Shown here piece by piece: positions 37,301 through 52,300 of a stretch of DNA of 64,000 bases (positions are counted from its first letter, which is position 1; each line of letters opens with the position of its first letter). Location of the stretch: NCBI RefSeq assembly GCF_001949145.1, contig NW_019091423.1, forward strand, positions 771,451 through 835,450, given 5' to 3'. This DNA comes from Acanthaster planci. Taxonomy: Eukaryota > Echinodermata > Asteroidea > Valvatida > Acanthasteridae. The notes under the pieces are model-generated. The model had not been told where the DNA came from. It saw only the letters and a list, made by a program, of their open reading frames with translations, and did no database searches. The position numbers were made by a program, and so were the translations under genes.

Positions 37301-40300
37301 TCATCTTTGTGTGTTATAGTCAAGCCACCAAAGTTGTCATAGATAACTGTAGCAAGAGAGCACAAACAGTAAACACAATAGGTAAACAGGTTTACACAAT
37401 CACAGCACTCACACTAGGCTTGTAATCAAGTACACTCTGGGTTTAGTTTACTGCCAGTAGTTACGGTGTTCTGCTAAGGACAAAGCTGAAAAATACTCAG
37501 AACAAACCAAAGAAATTGAAGAGTTCGGACATTTAGAATCTAGTAAAGCTAAGACAAACATTTTGGAAAGTACTTGCCAACTACTTTTTTGAGTACTTCT
37601 GTTAAAATTAAAAAAGTAAAAAAAAAAACCAAAAAATCCAAATTTATTTTCTTTCTGTCATTATTCTCATTGTTAGTGAAAAAAATTCAGAGAGTGACTA
37701 CAACATTGCTGGCAACTTACAAATTCCAACTGAAGTTTCAATCTATTGAATTGAATCATCTCTCTACAGCAAAACAAGGGTAAACAATGCATAGGAACCA
37801 ACTACAGTCGGGGCAAAAAGCTTACATATTGGTACACCTGGTACTACAACAATTTTCCTTAAAGTTCACAACTTCACTCAATCCTACCAACTTTTCTTTT
37901 CATGAGGACAGACAAGATGGGTTTCTACTTAATGTACGTGGTGTATGCCTCAAATAAAAACACCCTGAGGCATAGATATGATTCATATTTCTATTTACAA
38001 AGAAATCAAAATTTTATATACTCCAACCCTAATATTGAGTGCCACTTTCTGGTCACATCTCACAGTTGCAGTGGACTGTTTTCTGAAATGTTTTGAAGCA
38101 CAATACGGGGATCGATTTAAATTTTTCCCAAAATGGTTTTTCAGATATATTAATATTTTGAACTATAATAAATGTCTCCGAGTATTTTCAACTGAAATAC
38201 ACAATATAATCATTAAGTTGAGATACAATTTGTCTGACCCAATAAAAAGAGTTGTCAAAATTATTTCAAACAGTGAAAAATTTACCCCCCTCCCTTTTTA
38301 CTGTCAAGTGTATGTAAACTTTTTGCCCCAACTGTATTTGTAAGCACTATCCTTATGCCCTTTGTTTCTTGGCTGTACAGCGCCCTCAGTAGTATCTGCA
38401 GAGACCATGAGAGATTCCTTTGCTTACCTTCTCGTACAGGCTTAGTACGGACACCAAATTCAAAGGTGGTCTCAGAGTCTTTGGTCACGATGCCAATGTT
38501 CCGAGTAGCTTGACTGGCATGCTCACCGGCCATATTTTCATCATCACGAAAGTACCTTGTCAGGAATACACAAATATTTCATAAGATTTTTGGCGATGGA
38601 AGAGGGCAGAAATCAGCAGAGAAAAAGTTCTTTTGATACAAATGTTTAACACAGCTTTAACAACTCCCCATTCAATGCTACATGCTTGCTTTAAAAACAT
38701 TCAAAATAAGATTTTCATGAATTGAGATGCTGAAATTTTTATCCAAAATATACCCAGGATTAATTTAGGTAAAAGGTCACAGGAGATATTAAAAGTTGTG
38801 GTAACAACTTAAATTTGATTGTCGATTCTCTTAAAAAGTATGCTTCATCATATATTTGCTACATCTAGAAACTGTCAAGGCAATTCGACAGCCTAACTTC
38901 AACCAAGAGAATAAAATGTGACTTCAAAAAGTTTTATGAGAACTTACAATCCCTTATGCAACACCAGTTTAGCTGAGACATTGGTTGCTAGAATAGGATC
39001 ATCTAAGATGTTGGCAAACTCCTCGTTGAGTTTCATGGGATCAACTACATTCACCTGGATGAATAAGAGCAAAACAGGTTGGAGAAATGATCACACTCTG
39101 GAAGATGACAGGACAATGAAAAACTCACCCATGAAAAAAGCAAAAAAACCAAAAAAAACGGTTGACAGCTGCTATGAAAATCCCGTAACTAAGAATATTT
39201 CTGTTTCTTAAGGAATCTTTGTTTCTAGGACTTAATACACATTTTCAGCTGTTATAAGGTCATCCATTATAATCCTGCATGACTGGTTCTCAAGTTTGAC
39301 TCTGACACAATGATTCTGTGCCCTGGTACTATAAAGTAGATGGAACAGTGCCAGGTGTTTGTGTCCACTGAATCATTCCAACACAGGGTTCAGTTGTGAT
39401 GGGCAAACAAATAATAATAATGGCAATGATATGTCATGCATTCTGGCCTCACCACCAAGAAGAAGCCTCACCACCGTATCTAAATTCTTCTGTAATCTTA
39501 CTGAAATGCTCAATATTTCATATACATAGATTTGATCTAATTCTAAAGCTTACTTGTCCACCAGTTTTATCGGCAACATTGCCCAGCTCAATCACACGGC
39601 AATCCTCCCCCTCCATTGTCAAGACAGAGACACAAGTCCTAAAGACAAGACAATTACACAGGGAGTTTAGGAGGCAATCCTGACAACAAACCAGTGAGTC
39701 ATTTGGACTTCTCTCAGAGAGAACAGACTGTGAGACAAAAAGAGCAGCCTCCTGGGTTAATAACACATTATCATGAGTGACTTGCTACTCGGTGGTGCAA
39801 TTCCTCTTTAAAAAACATATATCAAAACTGAAGCAGTTCTACAACCCCCCATGGATCAATTTTGTAAACTTACAACAAAAGTGAATGATGTACGCTTCCT
39901 TACATGATGCATGGTCACTTCTACTTTTCCCTACATGTACATGTATAAAGAACCACCTGTTCACATTCTCCAGGCGTTCAAGTATTTCATCATAGGGAAT
40001 TACTAATGTGTGCATGTTTTTCAAAGATGGCACAACTTATAAGTCTTTAATAATATCAAGGTCCAACATAAAGGGATTAGAGATGTCTGAAGTAGGAAAT
40101 GTGCTGAGGACAGGGATGTGATTGGAGGGCTGTGAAAAAAACTGAAACTGCAAGTGCGAAGCGTGAAGCCATTATGGCGTGGGGTTAAGTGGGCCCTGGA
40201 AAATTTTGAAGTCTAGATGCTCTGTGGTGCATTCTAAGCCTCTCTGGGGCATGTTTTAAGCAAAAATATTTTGACATTACTACCCCTTATGAAGTTAACT

Positions 40301-43300
40301 TTGTACTATAATTCTAGCAACTGTGGACAAATCAAACATTAATATTTCTAATTTCATTTTATTTAAGGATCTCAGTCCACTCTTGAGAAAAATGTGAACT
40401 TTTCTGAGTTGGTTTTGCACATAAGTTCCACAAAAACAAAACAGGACATAAAATAAATAATACTCCACAGAGAACTTTTCCTGCGATTGCTGCTTTGACA
40501 AAACACCGGCTTAACTGCACTTTCAGGCCGTCCACCATGACATACTCTTCCAACCAATTCCATTAAAATTTATTGGTGACATGTTTATCTAGCTTTCTTG
40601 CTGACAAGTCTCCTTTTGAGAGAATTTTCCTGTTGAACTTGGAGAGCGACATGTTGGCTCTGATGTTGTACTGTACATGTTTGCACGTGTACAACTGTAC
40701 ACACGCGCATGGTACGATACTATGAACGTGCACACGTACACGAGGCCGCACAAAATAATGTTAGCTTGATCCTTAAGCAAGTGAATTACGTTACTGATAC
40801 CGCATTTAACGTCTACAGGAACTAGACTACATAGAGCGGTATACGTATCAAGTCCAGAATGCAACGTGGATGTACGCATACGACAATGTGAACCGTACTA
40901 CTCCTGCTGACGAGCGCACCAACACCGAGAACGTGTCTCATGCGTGTGTTGCCATTATGTGTGTAGTCAAATCATGTGCGTACGGTTTACACAGCAGTGT
41001 GCGTACGTACAACGCAGCTGGGCTCAATACGAGCGCCAGGTTTCACATTTTACTCACATATCATGCACGCGAAATACCAGTTTTGTAAAACCGCATTCTC
41101 AGGTACGAGGATGTGTGAGGAATACATAAGTACGTTGTACAGTACATTGTATACAAGTACAGAGTGTATTGTAAATATAACACAGGCGTACCAGGTCTGA
41201 CATGTCTGATCCTTGAAAAGAAAGAATAAACAAGTGAGTTTATTCTTCCGTTCATTTTGGCATGCATGCGAAGACAAATATTAGCATATTGTACCCCCGA
41301 TTTTCTCAACTAATTAATGTGATTCACGAGGGTTGACTTTTGAGGCCCCAAAACCGGAATTCCGGAAAAAAACGGAGAAATCACATCCCTGTGAGAAAAT
41401 CCCATGGATATGAATTCCTAATGGGCTGTAAATCAAACTAAGGGAAGACCAATTTACTTGTACAACTTGTGCCAAAGGAAAGAAAGCAAATCTTACCCAC
41501 TGTCCCTTGCATAATGTCCAACATACTCATAGAATTCAGATGCTTTATCATAGTGTTCATCATCAGTCACATCTAGCTTTCCAAGCCCAACATTCGCCAA
41601 GCCATCTGTGCATACTATGACCTTTGACCCGGGCTTCTGTGATGCCATAGCAACAGACAACATGAGAGCAGGTCCAAGAGCTGTTTGTCCTCCCTCCGTC
41701 AGGCTATTAATAAGCAGGAAAGGGTGGGGGAAGAGGTGGGATAAAAGGTCACATTAATCAAAATTACAAGTTCAAAACTGTTTCACAATGATCACATCTT
41801 AGGCAAAAAAACCCACTTCTGCTTCCCATTTCCTGACTGACCCTAATTTTTCGGCGCAACCCTTGAATTTTTATCGGCAACTTAAAAATAAATTTCAAAA
41901 AAAAAATTCCAAAAATATATAAAAATAAATCTTATCTTTTTTCTGTCTTTACAAATCACCTCTGAACGTACCTTTTTTCATATTAAACATTTTTATTTAT
42001 GTTTCCCTGCTTGCATTTGCAACTTTTGAACAGAAACCTCCATTCCCTTCATGTTTCGCTGTAACAATGATGAAAACTCGTGTGCAAAGCTCAATGCATT
42101 CAAGCAATGTTCTCCTGGTTCCCCCATGCCGAAGTGTGGCAACCAGTCTATACCAATGGTGCCGCACACATACACAACCCTACGGCAACATGTCAAAAGA
42201 CATTGATGCTGCAAGAGGATTTCTGCAAGTTAATTTACAGAGCTTGCCTTGTTGTCTGTGTATGTATTTTGTATGTTCATGAGTTAAATTTGAGGTTGTT
42301 TTGCTTGTACCGGTACTTGAAGCAAGCGTGCTTCCACAGAATTTCCTGCTGCAGCTCAAGGTTTATTGCCCGCCCATCTGGATGCATCATGGATGCTTAC
42401 CATGCGATACTTGGACATTGTTGGCCACTTTGCTGTTGTAATTACCTGACTAATGTCGTGCATATTGGTGTAAATTGTTCATAATTCTTAAGAATTGCTG
42501 ACTAGAAATGTTTACATAGATTAAGCCAAGTTTTTATCACTTTTTGAGGCAATTTCTAGAAGCTTGCATTCTCATTCATGTCATTCAATCAGCACAAAAC
42601 ATTTGACCCCCCCTCCAAAAAAAGTTTCTGACCTACCAAACCTATTTACTTTTGAGAGACAGGTAATCGGAAGCAGAATAATTTTTTTGGCCTTAGCGGC
42701 CATCTGAAGTTGCAACAGGCCTAATATAACCTTGGTTTGACAGACTTATTTGACAGGATTCAGCACCATTGCAGCCAGCTACTACCAATGTCTGATCTAG
42801 TCATCCAATTCAGTGCCATATCTGCCAGGGGAGGGGGTGACTGAAAGCACCAACTGTTTTAACACAGTATTCCCAACCTTCCTTGGAGAGTGAAGAGTTC
42901 TTTATGGAGAAATATAATGGAAATAGTCCCCCTGACGCAAAACCAGGGAAGCCTCGGCCAACTCTATACACATAATGATGCATTCTGGATTTTGAATGAT
43001 TTGAAAAAGACCCTACAAAAATACCTTGGATGTAGGGCTATACTTACGAAGAGATAAAGAGAACACTTTTCAAAAGTTCAAAGATTTCTTGCTTCAACTA
43101 CATGTACCTGAAGACCTTGTCTGAAAGGCATCTTCTGACCTCACTGATGGGCGCTGGTAGGGGGAATATCTTGCCCAAGCTGATGATACTTTGTTCATCT
43201 GTCAAACCAGCGCCCTCCAGAGGCACAGGGTCTTGACTTCCATCACCAATCACAGTCACCTAACAAGGACAGGAATAGGTAAAATCCAGACTGAGAAAAC

Positions 43301-46300
43301 TCTTGCCTTATGCACACCTTTGCTGAAACATTCAGTGGAAACTATAGGCCTACTGATCAATGAAAAATTATGTGATACTTACACTGTCGTTAAATGCCAC
43401 AATTCCTACTCGCTTATTTCCAAGTGTTCTCTCCATTTTGGAAAGTTGCTGATCAATAGCTGACTGCATGGCCTTTCAAGACACAACAGAAATGATTTCT
43501 TGAAAATACTGCGTGCAATAAAATCTTTTCCCTAAAATAAAGCACTCAGGAAAATGATATGCGAATACATGCACACCCCCATTAAGAAATGAATCTTACA
43601 ATTTTATCAGAGCAATGCACACACTAAGTAATGCATACTTCCTCACGCATCGTGCTACACTGCAATAGAATTAATTAAAGACACTAATGTATGCTACATG
43701 CATTTCTGAAGAGACACACAAGTTGAAATTATTCATAAAAACAGCATGCCTGTTTCAACTGTACAGGCAGAATGAGCAATTTTATATACACTATGTCAAA
43801 CTCAATGCATTTCTATTAGCTGAAAACCTTTTCCATTTCTGAGCTCCAACCGTACCTGTAATCTTGAGATGTAGGAGTATTCTCTCTTGGGTCCTGCAGT
43901 ATATCGATCTTCCTGTTCAGCCAGTTGCTCTCTGTAAGCAGAGAGAGCTGTCCCTTCATCGTTCAACCTCTGGTCCTTGAAGGTACCTCCTGGAACCTAC
44001 AGGTGTCCAGAAATAAATGTATGACAAAGTCAGTCATGAGTAACGGGGGGAACAACGACAAAAAAATGCTTTTGTCACCGCTCCTTTGAAAAGCTTGTGA
44101 ATTGGCTTAAGATTGATTGACTTTGATGGACTTACAGGGACTTGTAGGGATTCGTAGGGACTTGTGATGAACTTCAATACAACACTGCAGAAATTATTAC
44201 ATGTGATAAAAAATCTATTTTGACAGGTGTTTTGAAATCTCAGAGAGTTGTGTTATATTCCAAACATGTACATGTGTAAAAATGATAGCTCAATACTTAA
44301 AGGCATGTGAGCCTTACAAATAAAACAGAATTGAAAACAGACGATCCTTCAAACAAAAAGAGTGTAAAATGAAGAAAACCAATGCTACTTACTGCTGTGG
44401 TTACTGACATACTGCCAGAGATATCAACCATGAAGATAACAGCTGTGTCATCACCTCCTCCTGAGCCTGGCTGAATGGTGAAGGTCAAGTCATTCTCCTG
44501 GGGAAAATTCTGCATGGTGGCAGTCACTGGATTCTCTCTGTCACAGAACTCACACTTCCACATCTGAAATATGTTGTGAGATAGTTATGATTTGCTTAAG
44601 TGTGCATATCAAGGAGTGTGACCTGGTCTACTACATTGGCCTTTAATATCTGTTGCATTACGTTAGGGTCACCTACCGTGCACTGAGAAAAATGCCAGAT
44701 GGCGTAGGGATATTAAAGTTTCCTTTTACTTGGCAAGATCCACACACTGAGTACATGTAATTTCTCAAAGAAGCCTGGTGTAATTCCTGATAAGGAATTC
44801 TGACTAAAAATTGTCTCTTTCCCTCTGACTTTTGACCCACCTGTGACCCACTGACCTCTGTGTTAGTTTGGCTAACACTGGAGAAGGCTGCGTCACAGTT
44901 ACAGCAGAAGATTGGACTCCCTGCATGTTGGTGGCTAGAGCTGACCAAAGTATCAAACTTCACAGCAATCACATTGGTGTCTGCCCGTCGATGTTTCTTA
45001 CTGGGTTCTGGGTTTGTAGAGACAAAAAAAGAAAAGACATTACCAACGGAAATTGTAAAACAACTGTGTTTCATGTAGAGTCCAATTCATGAAAGTAAAA
45101 GTAAAGAAAATCTGATGTAGCAAAATTTGCTACAATGGAGTTGAAATGTGTTCCAACTACTGCCAAGAACAAACATTGCTTTCAAGAATTTGTGCTTGCT
45201 TTCGTAGCAAGAATGAACCAGTCACAAATCATTATTCCACTGTTTCATGATAAATGAACGTTTCATGAACTTTGCCTTTGAAATTAACATGCATTATTCA
45301 AGGGAAACAGTAGTTTTGCTGTGATCTGGAGTCAAGATGATGTTCCTATTCATCAAATTGTTTGAGTGCAGCAGTTAAAATTTTGGAATTTGTTAAACAG
45401 TACTTCTCTATCTGCCAGCAATTATGTTCTAATAAACAAGGTAAATTCATGTCTGAATGAAACATATATGCAAAAGCTTGCTTGGTTACCTTTTTTCACT
45501 GGTTTCCTCATTGGTGGTAAGGGAGGTGGCTCCTGAGGGGCACCCTCTAAAGACAAAGCCAAAAATACATCCAGGTGGTAAGTTTTCAATTCAAGCCTTT
45601 CTTTTCAATCAGTAAGACAGTTCGCTGTTCCAAATAAATAAGTGTACCTCAAGCCTAGATGACTTCATCTTTGGGATAAACAAGGTGCCACAAGTATACA
45701 TAAAGACATCAGACCAAAGCTGTTCTACTAAAACATCAGAAACCTTGATGGGATTATATTTTGGAGTATTTCATGGTTTGAGTGAATGCTATTACTTCCT
45801 TTTTTCACAAAGTAATCTAACAAATTTTGGTCACTATCATCCAATGCCCATCCTGTCCCACACTCACCCAAGTGTGTATTTGCCTGCAACTGGGGACCCC
45901 CTATTGTTCCTCTTTTGTTTGTACTTTAACTTTTTTACAGGACCACCCATATGTTTTGTACACAGTTGTCAATCGGGGACCCTCTGTCAATCGGGGACCT
46001 TATTGTCCTCTATTGTTCAGGGTCCCCAACTGAATGCAGAAACAAACTCATTCACACAATGTTCTTGTGTAAAAATTCTCCAATAGTGTTATTCCCATGT
46101 ACCAGTATTTTACTTGTATGCTGAATACTGATCTGAAATTAGCTTACTGACCTTGTTTGAATAAATAGCACAGCACTGGACAATTGTGGTTGTAAAGGTC
46201 CAATCAAGACCATTTGGGAAGATGAAAATGTTGGTGATATTCTTACCCCCATGGATATAGTAGTATGGATTAGCCTGCCGCGGTGTGTCATAGGCTGAGG

Positions 46301-49300
46301 CATAGTCACCAGAATCTTTATTCTGTGCTTTAGCTTTGACTCTAGGGGGTGGGAGCTCAGGCATTCTGTTGTCATAAATTGCTTCTGCAAGGTGTGAAAG
46401 AATAACATGGGGGAAAAGGGGTTAGAATGTGAATCCAAAGAGGGTAATGGAAGATACCGTATGAAGCGTACACTGTAGGTATGGACAGAATTACTAAAGG
46501 TACCGGTATTGCGAGGTTTCCTACTTCCCACACAGAACACAAAAATTCATTGTTTAAATGACACATTTCATTTACCTTCATGTCGGTTTCGTGAGGTGGG
46601 TTGGAAACCTGCATTGTCATAAATCACTGGAAAAGAAAAAGGAACAGGAGAATTATTCACGTGTACATGGTGGGAGAAAGACGTTTCTGTGCTTTGCTCT
46701 CTTTTTGTAATATTCAACATCTTTAACAAGCACTTCTGTTTTGTGCTACAGTATGTGAGGACATGTCTTAACCTTCCTAAGAACTTGTTTAAAAATCCCT
46801 TGAATCTGCACAGATCCATTCTTCAGTCAAACATGTCAAATTCACGAGTTAGTAATGCAAATGATCTGTCAGTGTTTGTGTCTAATCCAACGAGCTTGTG
46901 TACTGGATTTTGTCCAATTCCTGACAACATGGCCAAGCATACACGTCATGGTTCTCCTTACAAAACTGTCCATCACCAATGAAAAAAGACAAGCTAGGGT
47001 AACACATGAAAGCCATTGGTGCCAAGCACCTAGTACAGTACTTATGCCAAGATGCTAGAAACTACTCGTGTGTATTCTATGACACAAGCCAAGCACTTGT
47101 AAGTGGAGTGGCACTCCAATCATAAAGCTCAGTACTTAGTAAAAAAATTCCCTCTTTAGTTTGACCACCAGCCAATCCATCCTAGTGCTGAATGTTTCTA
47201 TTCAGGCAGTGCAAGGAATAGGATTTTGGCAGATTCTATGCAGTTATACTACCCACATGCATCCAGTCTACATGTAGTCATCAGAACAAAGAAAATTTAA
47301 CCATTTTAAGGATTTAGTTTGAAGCAAAAGTTACCAGTATGTGCAGCAGACAGGTACATGTATAACTTTCTAAATTCTAACTACATGTGACGCCAAATCA
47401 TAACAAAATGGAAACGGGAAACACAAAAAGATTCAGCACACTGACAGTTAAACTACATTGTACCTCCAAATTACACAATATTTTTTAATGTGCATTCTCA
47501 ACACTTTGCACCGAGCCATGCTCTAACTGGCTTCACGCAATGCATGTAATTTGTCAATTTGTACACATGTAGAGTATGTCCAATGCATGTTTACACTACA
47601 AGTGGGATGTACACATACATGTACATTGTATCTTATGGGACAGTTGTACCAGAATACTAGTGCAGTAAACTCCGGCTAAGTCGGCACTCTCCGGACTCAA
47701 GAAATTATGACGACTTACGTAAATGTCGACTTGTGCTGTACATGTATTTCGTCATTTTGCTGACTTACATGTACATGTACATGTACACATGTATTGCCTA
47801 TGTACTGTACATTAATTCCTTGCACTAATTCAATGGCTTTGATTTACATGTACCCTGGTTTCTTTCTACCTCCATGGTCGATACCAGAAAATTATTATCC
47901 TCATGCTGCAAATTCGGTAATTGATCATACAAGTACCCCTAAGGACAACACAAGGATGGCAAGCCACTTCCATATCACATCAAGACTCGACAGTGCAATA
48001 CATGTACGTATATGTACTTGATACAGTTACGGTACAGAAAACGAACACTCATCCGCACACGCATTGGTTAAGTTCGTTCAATAAGGCGATCCCCCAAAAT
48101 GGACAGAGTGTATGCGTGTACCACTAAAGGGGTTACAGGTATTAATGTACTCATGCTAGCCGATCAACCACAGCCTGTGCTGCTAACAGACATCAGTCAA
48201 GCAATGTGGGACTTGTCACTTGACACTTCTTGGCAACAGTGGCGGAGGAAAACTGATACTGAAGCACAATTTTTTAATGCCAACTTAAGTTATACAAATG
48301 AATTTTTGTGGTTTTGTAGAAAAGGGACCGAGAAAATCATGCTGACTTACCAGTATATGAAATGACGACTTATAAATGGCGACTTAGAAATGAAATTTTC
48401 AATGGAAATGCATTACGGATTATTGGGACTTTTTTCAAAAGGCCGACTTACATGTAGACAATATGACAAGTTTCGTGATGCCGACTTAGTCGGAGTTTAC
48501 TGTACATGAACTTCAGTACATATGAGTACAAGTACATGTACCGGTACATGATACATGTACATACATGTAGATCATGAAGTACTGTACTGAACAGGCAAAA
48601 CACATGTACATGTCCATGTATGTAAATGAAAACATTGATTCTCCAGCCGAAACACCTGGCAAGCGAGTATGCAAAGCTTGTATAATTTTTATTGCTTGAA
48701 TAATCATTAACCAGGATAACATAAAATGGAGCATTTTAGGAAGAACACTATGCTATATGAGATCACAAGGATAACAAGAGAAGTTTGGTATACCATCTCT
48801 TGAAGGCTTGAATAAAGGGGTGTGGTCATATGTTGCTATATATGCATACACAGGATAAAGTGTAACCGACAATGATTTACAAAATGAATATATGTGAAGG
48901 ATTCTGGCAAATCAGATGTAACCATGGTAACTAGGCACAGGCTACAAAGAATGTGATTTATTCTTTTAATTTTCATACTTAACATTGATAATGTTCACCG
49001 TACATACAATGTACATGTACCGGTATACATGTATGTACATATTTTACAGATTTCGTATAAAAATTGTAGAAGAAATTTTTTCCAGAAGAAAACCAGTGGG
49101 AACTTTCTGAACGTCAATAATATAAAACTCAAAACTTTAAAGGTCTGTACATGTATTTTATGATGTTTTACTTTCTGTTTTCTCCACTGCCAATTGCCCG
49201 GGTCTCTCTCGTTTTGCCAGAATGCCTTACATTTCAGCAAATGCTTTTATTTCAAGGTAAAATCTGGTATATTGTTCTTCTGAAGTTTTATTTTCTTTCA

Positions 49301-52300
49301 TTTTAGCACGTTAATTTGGGAATCAGTGGAATATACATGTACATGTATGTATTTGACTTTCCTTACAAAGAGCATAATTATAATAAAACACTTATATCAA
49401 GAACAGATTTGAAGAATCCCAATTTCTTGAATTCTCATTTTTTCTTTGTTTTTCAATTCTTCTATAACATGGACAATGGTTATAATGACAAAAACCTTTG
49501 TCTGGTTCCAGCAACTTTGTTATGATGAAAGTTGACCCACTTGACTGTACCACAATTCTGCTTTATTCAATTCAATATCTGAAACAATTTGAGGAATATT
49601 AATATGCTTGTTGAAAATAAGGACAAGTCACAAGTCGCTTCAATGTACTCCTACCTTCAGACTGGCCAACTCCACCTCTTATCTGCAGTGGCATGTAAGC
49701 ATCACTTGCTTTGGCACTGCATTGGGAAAAAAAGCCATAGGTAAATGACCTTCAAGCAAATTGTACATATATACTGTACATGTTCACAAACAACTAATGA
49801 GATGTAACTGTTTTTAAAGTAAAAGTACAAGTGTCCTAACAGAATCTTTCTCAACATGCTCAAAGGCAAAATAATTCAGCATGCTACAAATACTTGTAAG
49901 GCAATGAAAATCAAACTTGGTTTCAGCAAAGCTTTAGTATATAGATGGTACATGCTGTACCTGTACATGTGTACGTACACATGTACATGTATGCACATGC
50001 ACATGTATGTATGTACCGGTACATGGAGTCATCAGTCTCTTGGGCTACTGATATGATAGAAATAATGAGGTCTTAGCAAGTACAGGTACATGTTCACAAC
50101 CATATGCAAACTGCCTGACCCTGCATGCACTACATGTACCGGTAAATACATGTACATGAACATGTACATACACTTAATTGGCAGGTGAAGAGTTGTATTA
50201 CCGGTAAAATGTATTTACAAATACATGTATATTGGATTTGATGTACATGTATGAAGCAATAATCTCAACTGTTTATAATACATTGCTCTTTTCATATCCC
50301 TCATTCTATAAATTAGGGGTCCAAAAGTGTGACATTTTTGTGTCCCTGGTGCACCTGTCCTATTCAATTTGACGTGGAAATATCAGACATTGATTTCAGA
50401 CTACATGTATTTGTACTTGTTTGGCAGGTAATTTGCATTAATTCATCACTCATAGAAATTAGAGAATTGCTCTGAACTTACAAAATCATATGTCAGATTT
50501 GACAGGGGCACAAAAAAATTGGACCTCTGATTTATAGAATGACCCATATCGCAGAAGAGTATGAAAACAAGCCTTCATGCAATGGAGAGATGTCAGGGAA
50601 TTTTGGCTTGGGGACTGTTTTATACATGTAGATGTAATACATGTATGTCAATATTTCAAATTGTTTGGAACCTTATGACAGTTTTTGGTATAGGGAGAAA
50701 GAAAAAGGCAGGTTATCGGAATGAACCTGACCATTTTGATTTTCTCACTGGTACCCGGTACATGTACTTCAACATGCATGATTGTGGGATGTTACCAGAT
50801 GTACACATACATGTATAAGTGAAAATGAATCCACCAAAATGTGCATGCATAACTGACAATATCTCATAAGAAAAAACTGACGAGCTGGAAATGATGAAAA
50901 TGCCACAAATAATATTTATGCAACAAATAAACACACTGATTGCTGACAATGCATACATATCCACATGCACATAGAGCACTTCAGGGCACTCGTTTTGCCA
51001 TACTAAGTACATGTATGAATGCGCCTTTTTTTCTCATTCAGTGTAAATATACATGTACATGTACTGCACGCTCACAGCGGCAAATTCTGGTACATCTACA
51101 TGTACATGTATGAATACTCTCATAGTCAAGATACTGGTAGTCAGCACTCAGTGTGTTAACAAGCATGCAATATGCAGGGAAAGAGTACAGTACATGTAAA
51201 TTCTAGCAGTTGGTATGCTTTACATGCATTTATAACTGATTTTTGCGCAGACTGTTTTTAATTCTTAAGTGAACATGTTCATGAAGTACACACATTTTCT
51301 CTAAAATCACCATATTGGTAACGGTACCTGTGTGTATTGAACATACATGTATATATACCCGGTACAAGTACTTACATCTACATGTACCCTGTACCTACAA
51401 GCTATGCAACCAAAGCTTTTAAAAACTGAAAAAACTAATCAATCTGCTCTTGTTTTTTTGGCATTTTAAAAAATTTTGCTTTTTTTTTTGGCCTTGTGTG
51501 TTTATCACCCTAAAACATCCTCTAGACTTTGTGCTGAAATGCTTTGAAATAAAAAGTGAATTTGTGATGTGCTTGAGTCACATATAAATGTTATCGGGAA
51601 CATCAGAACAATGTTTGTTTTTAGCCTGTAGTTTTTGTTTTGAGTTTTTTTGGCCTGGCAGTTCCACTTTCTGACTAGCATGCAAATACAGCGACACTTA
51701 ATACAACATAGTGCTCAAACAAGTAAGTTAGCATGACTCTTATCTACTGACACATGCGAAAAATAAACATGCTTTCAGAGATTGGCTATGGCTATACATG
51801 TACATGTAGTATACCCAATAAACTGACCATTTTGCAAGCAAGAAAGTAAATTATGCTAAGCAGAAAATGAAAAAACATGTGTACATGACTTTAACTGGTA
51901 CTTGTGGCTGACAAAGGAAATGCAAAATGTTCATGTACATGTTATATCATCATACATGTACATATTGGAACGTTATTTCAGAAACATCTTACCTGCGCAA
52001 GGCTTGGTAGTGGGAACTTGTGAAAAAAAATGTCCAAGAAATAAAGTACATGTAAATAATACTTTCAAAAAATATATAAAAAGACAATAAGAGGATGAAT
52101 GCTACTCACAAGCCCCCTCCAAAGCTATGGTGTACCCGGTACATGGGTCATTCTATACATCTGGGGTCCAAAGTGTGACCTTTTTCGTCCATGTTACCTC
52201 TGACATGTACCGCTACATACTAAATGTATTTGACCAGTTTGACAAGGGATGTAATCACTGAAATTGATTTCAAACAATTTTTATTTGTTTGGCAGGTAAT

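Noticed and set aside
37038-37425. Long open frames with DQIRS repeats
   Set aside because: They are translations of the GATCA pentanucleotide array and have no exon context.
46110-46540. Separate minus-strand genes from frames of 84-133 codons
   Set aside because: Only the part at 46247-46384 in one frame is an exon of the VWA gene; the rest extends into introns.
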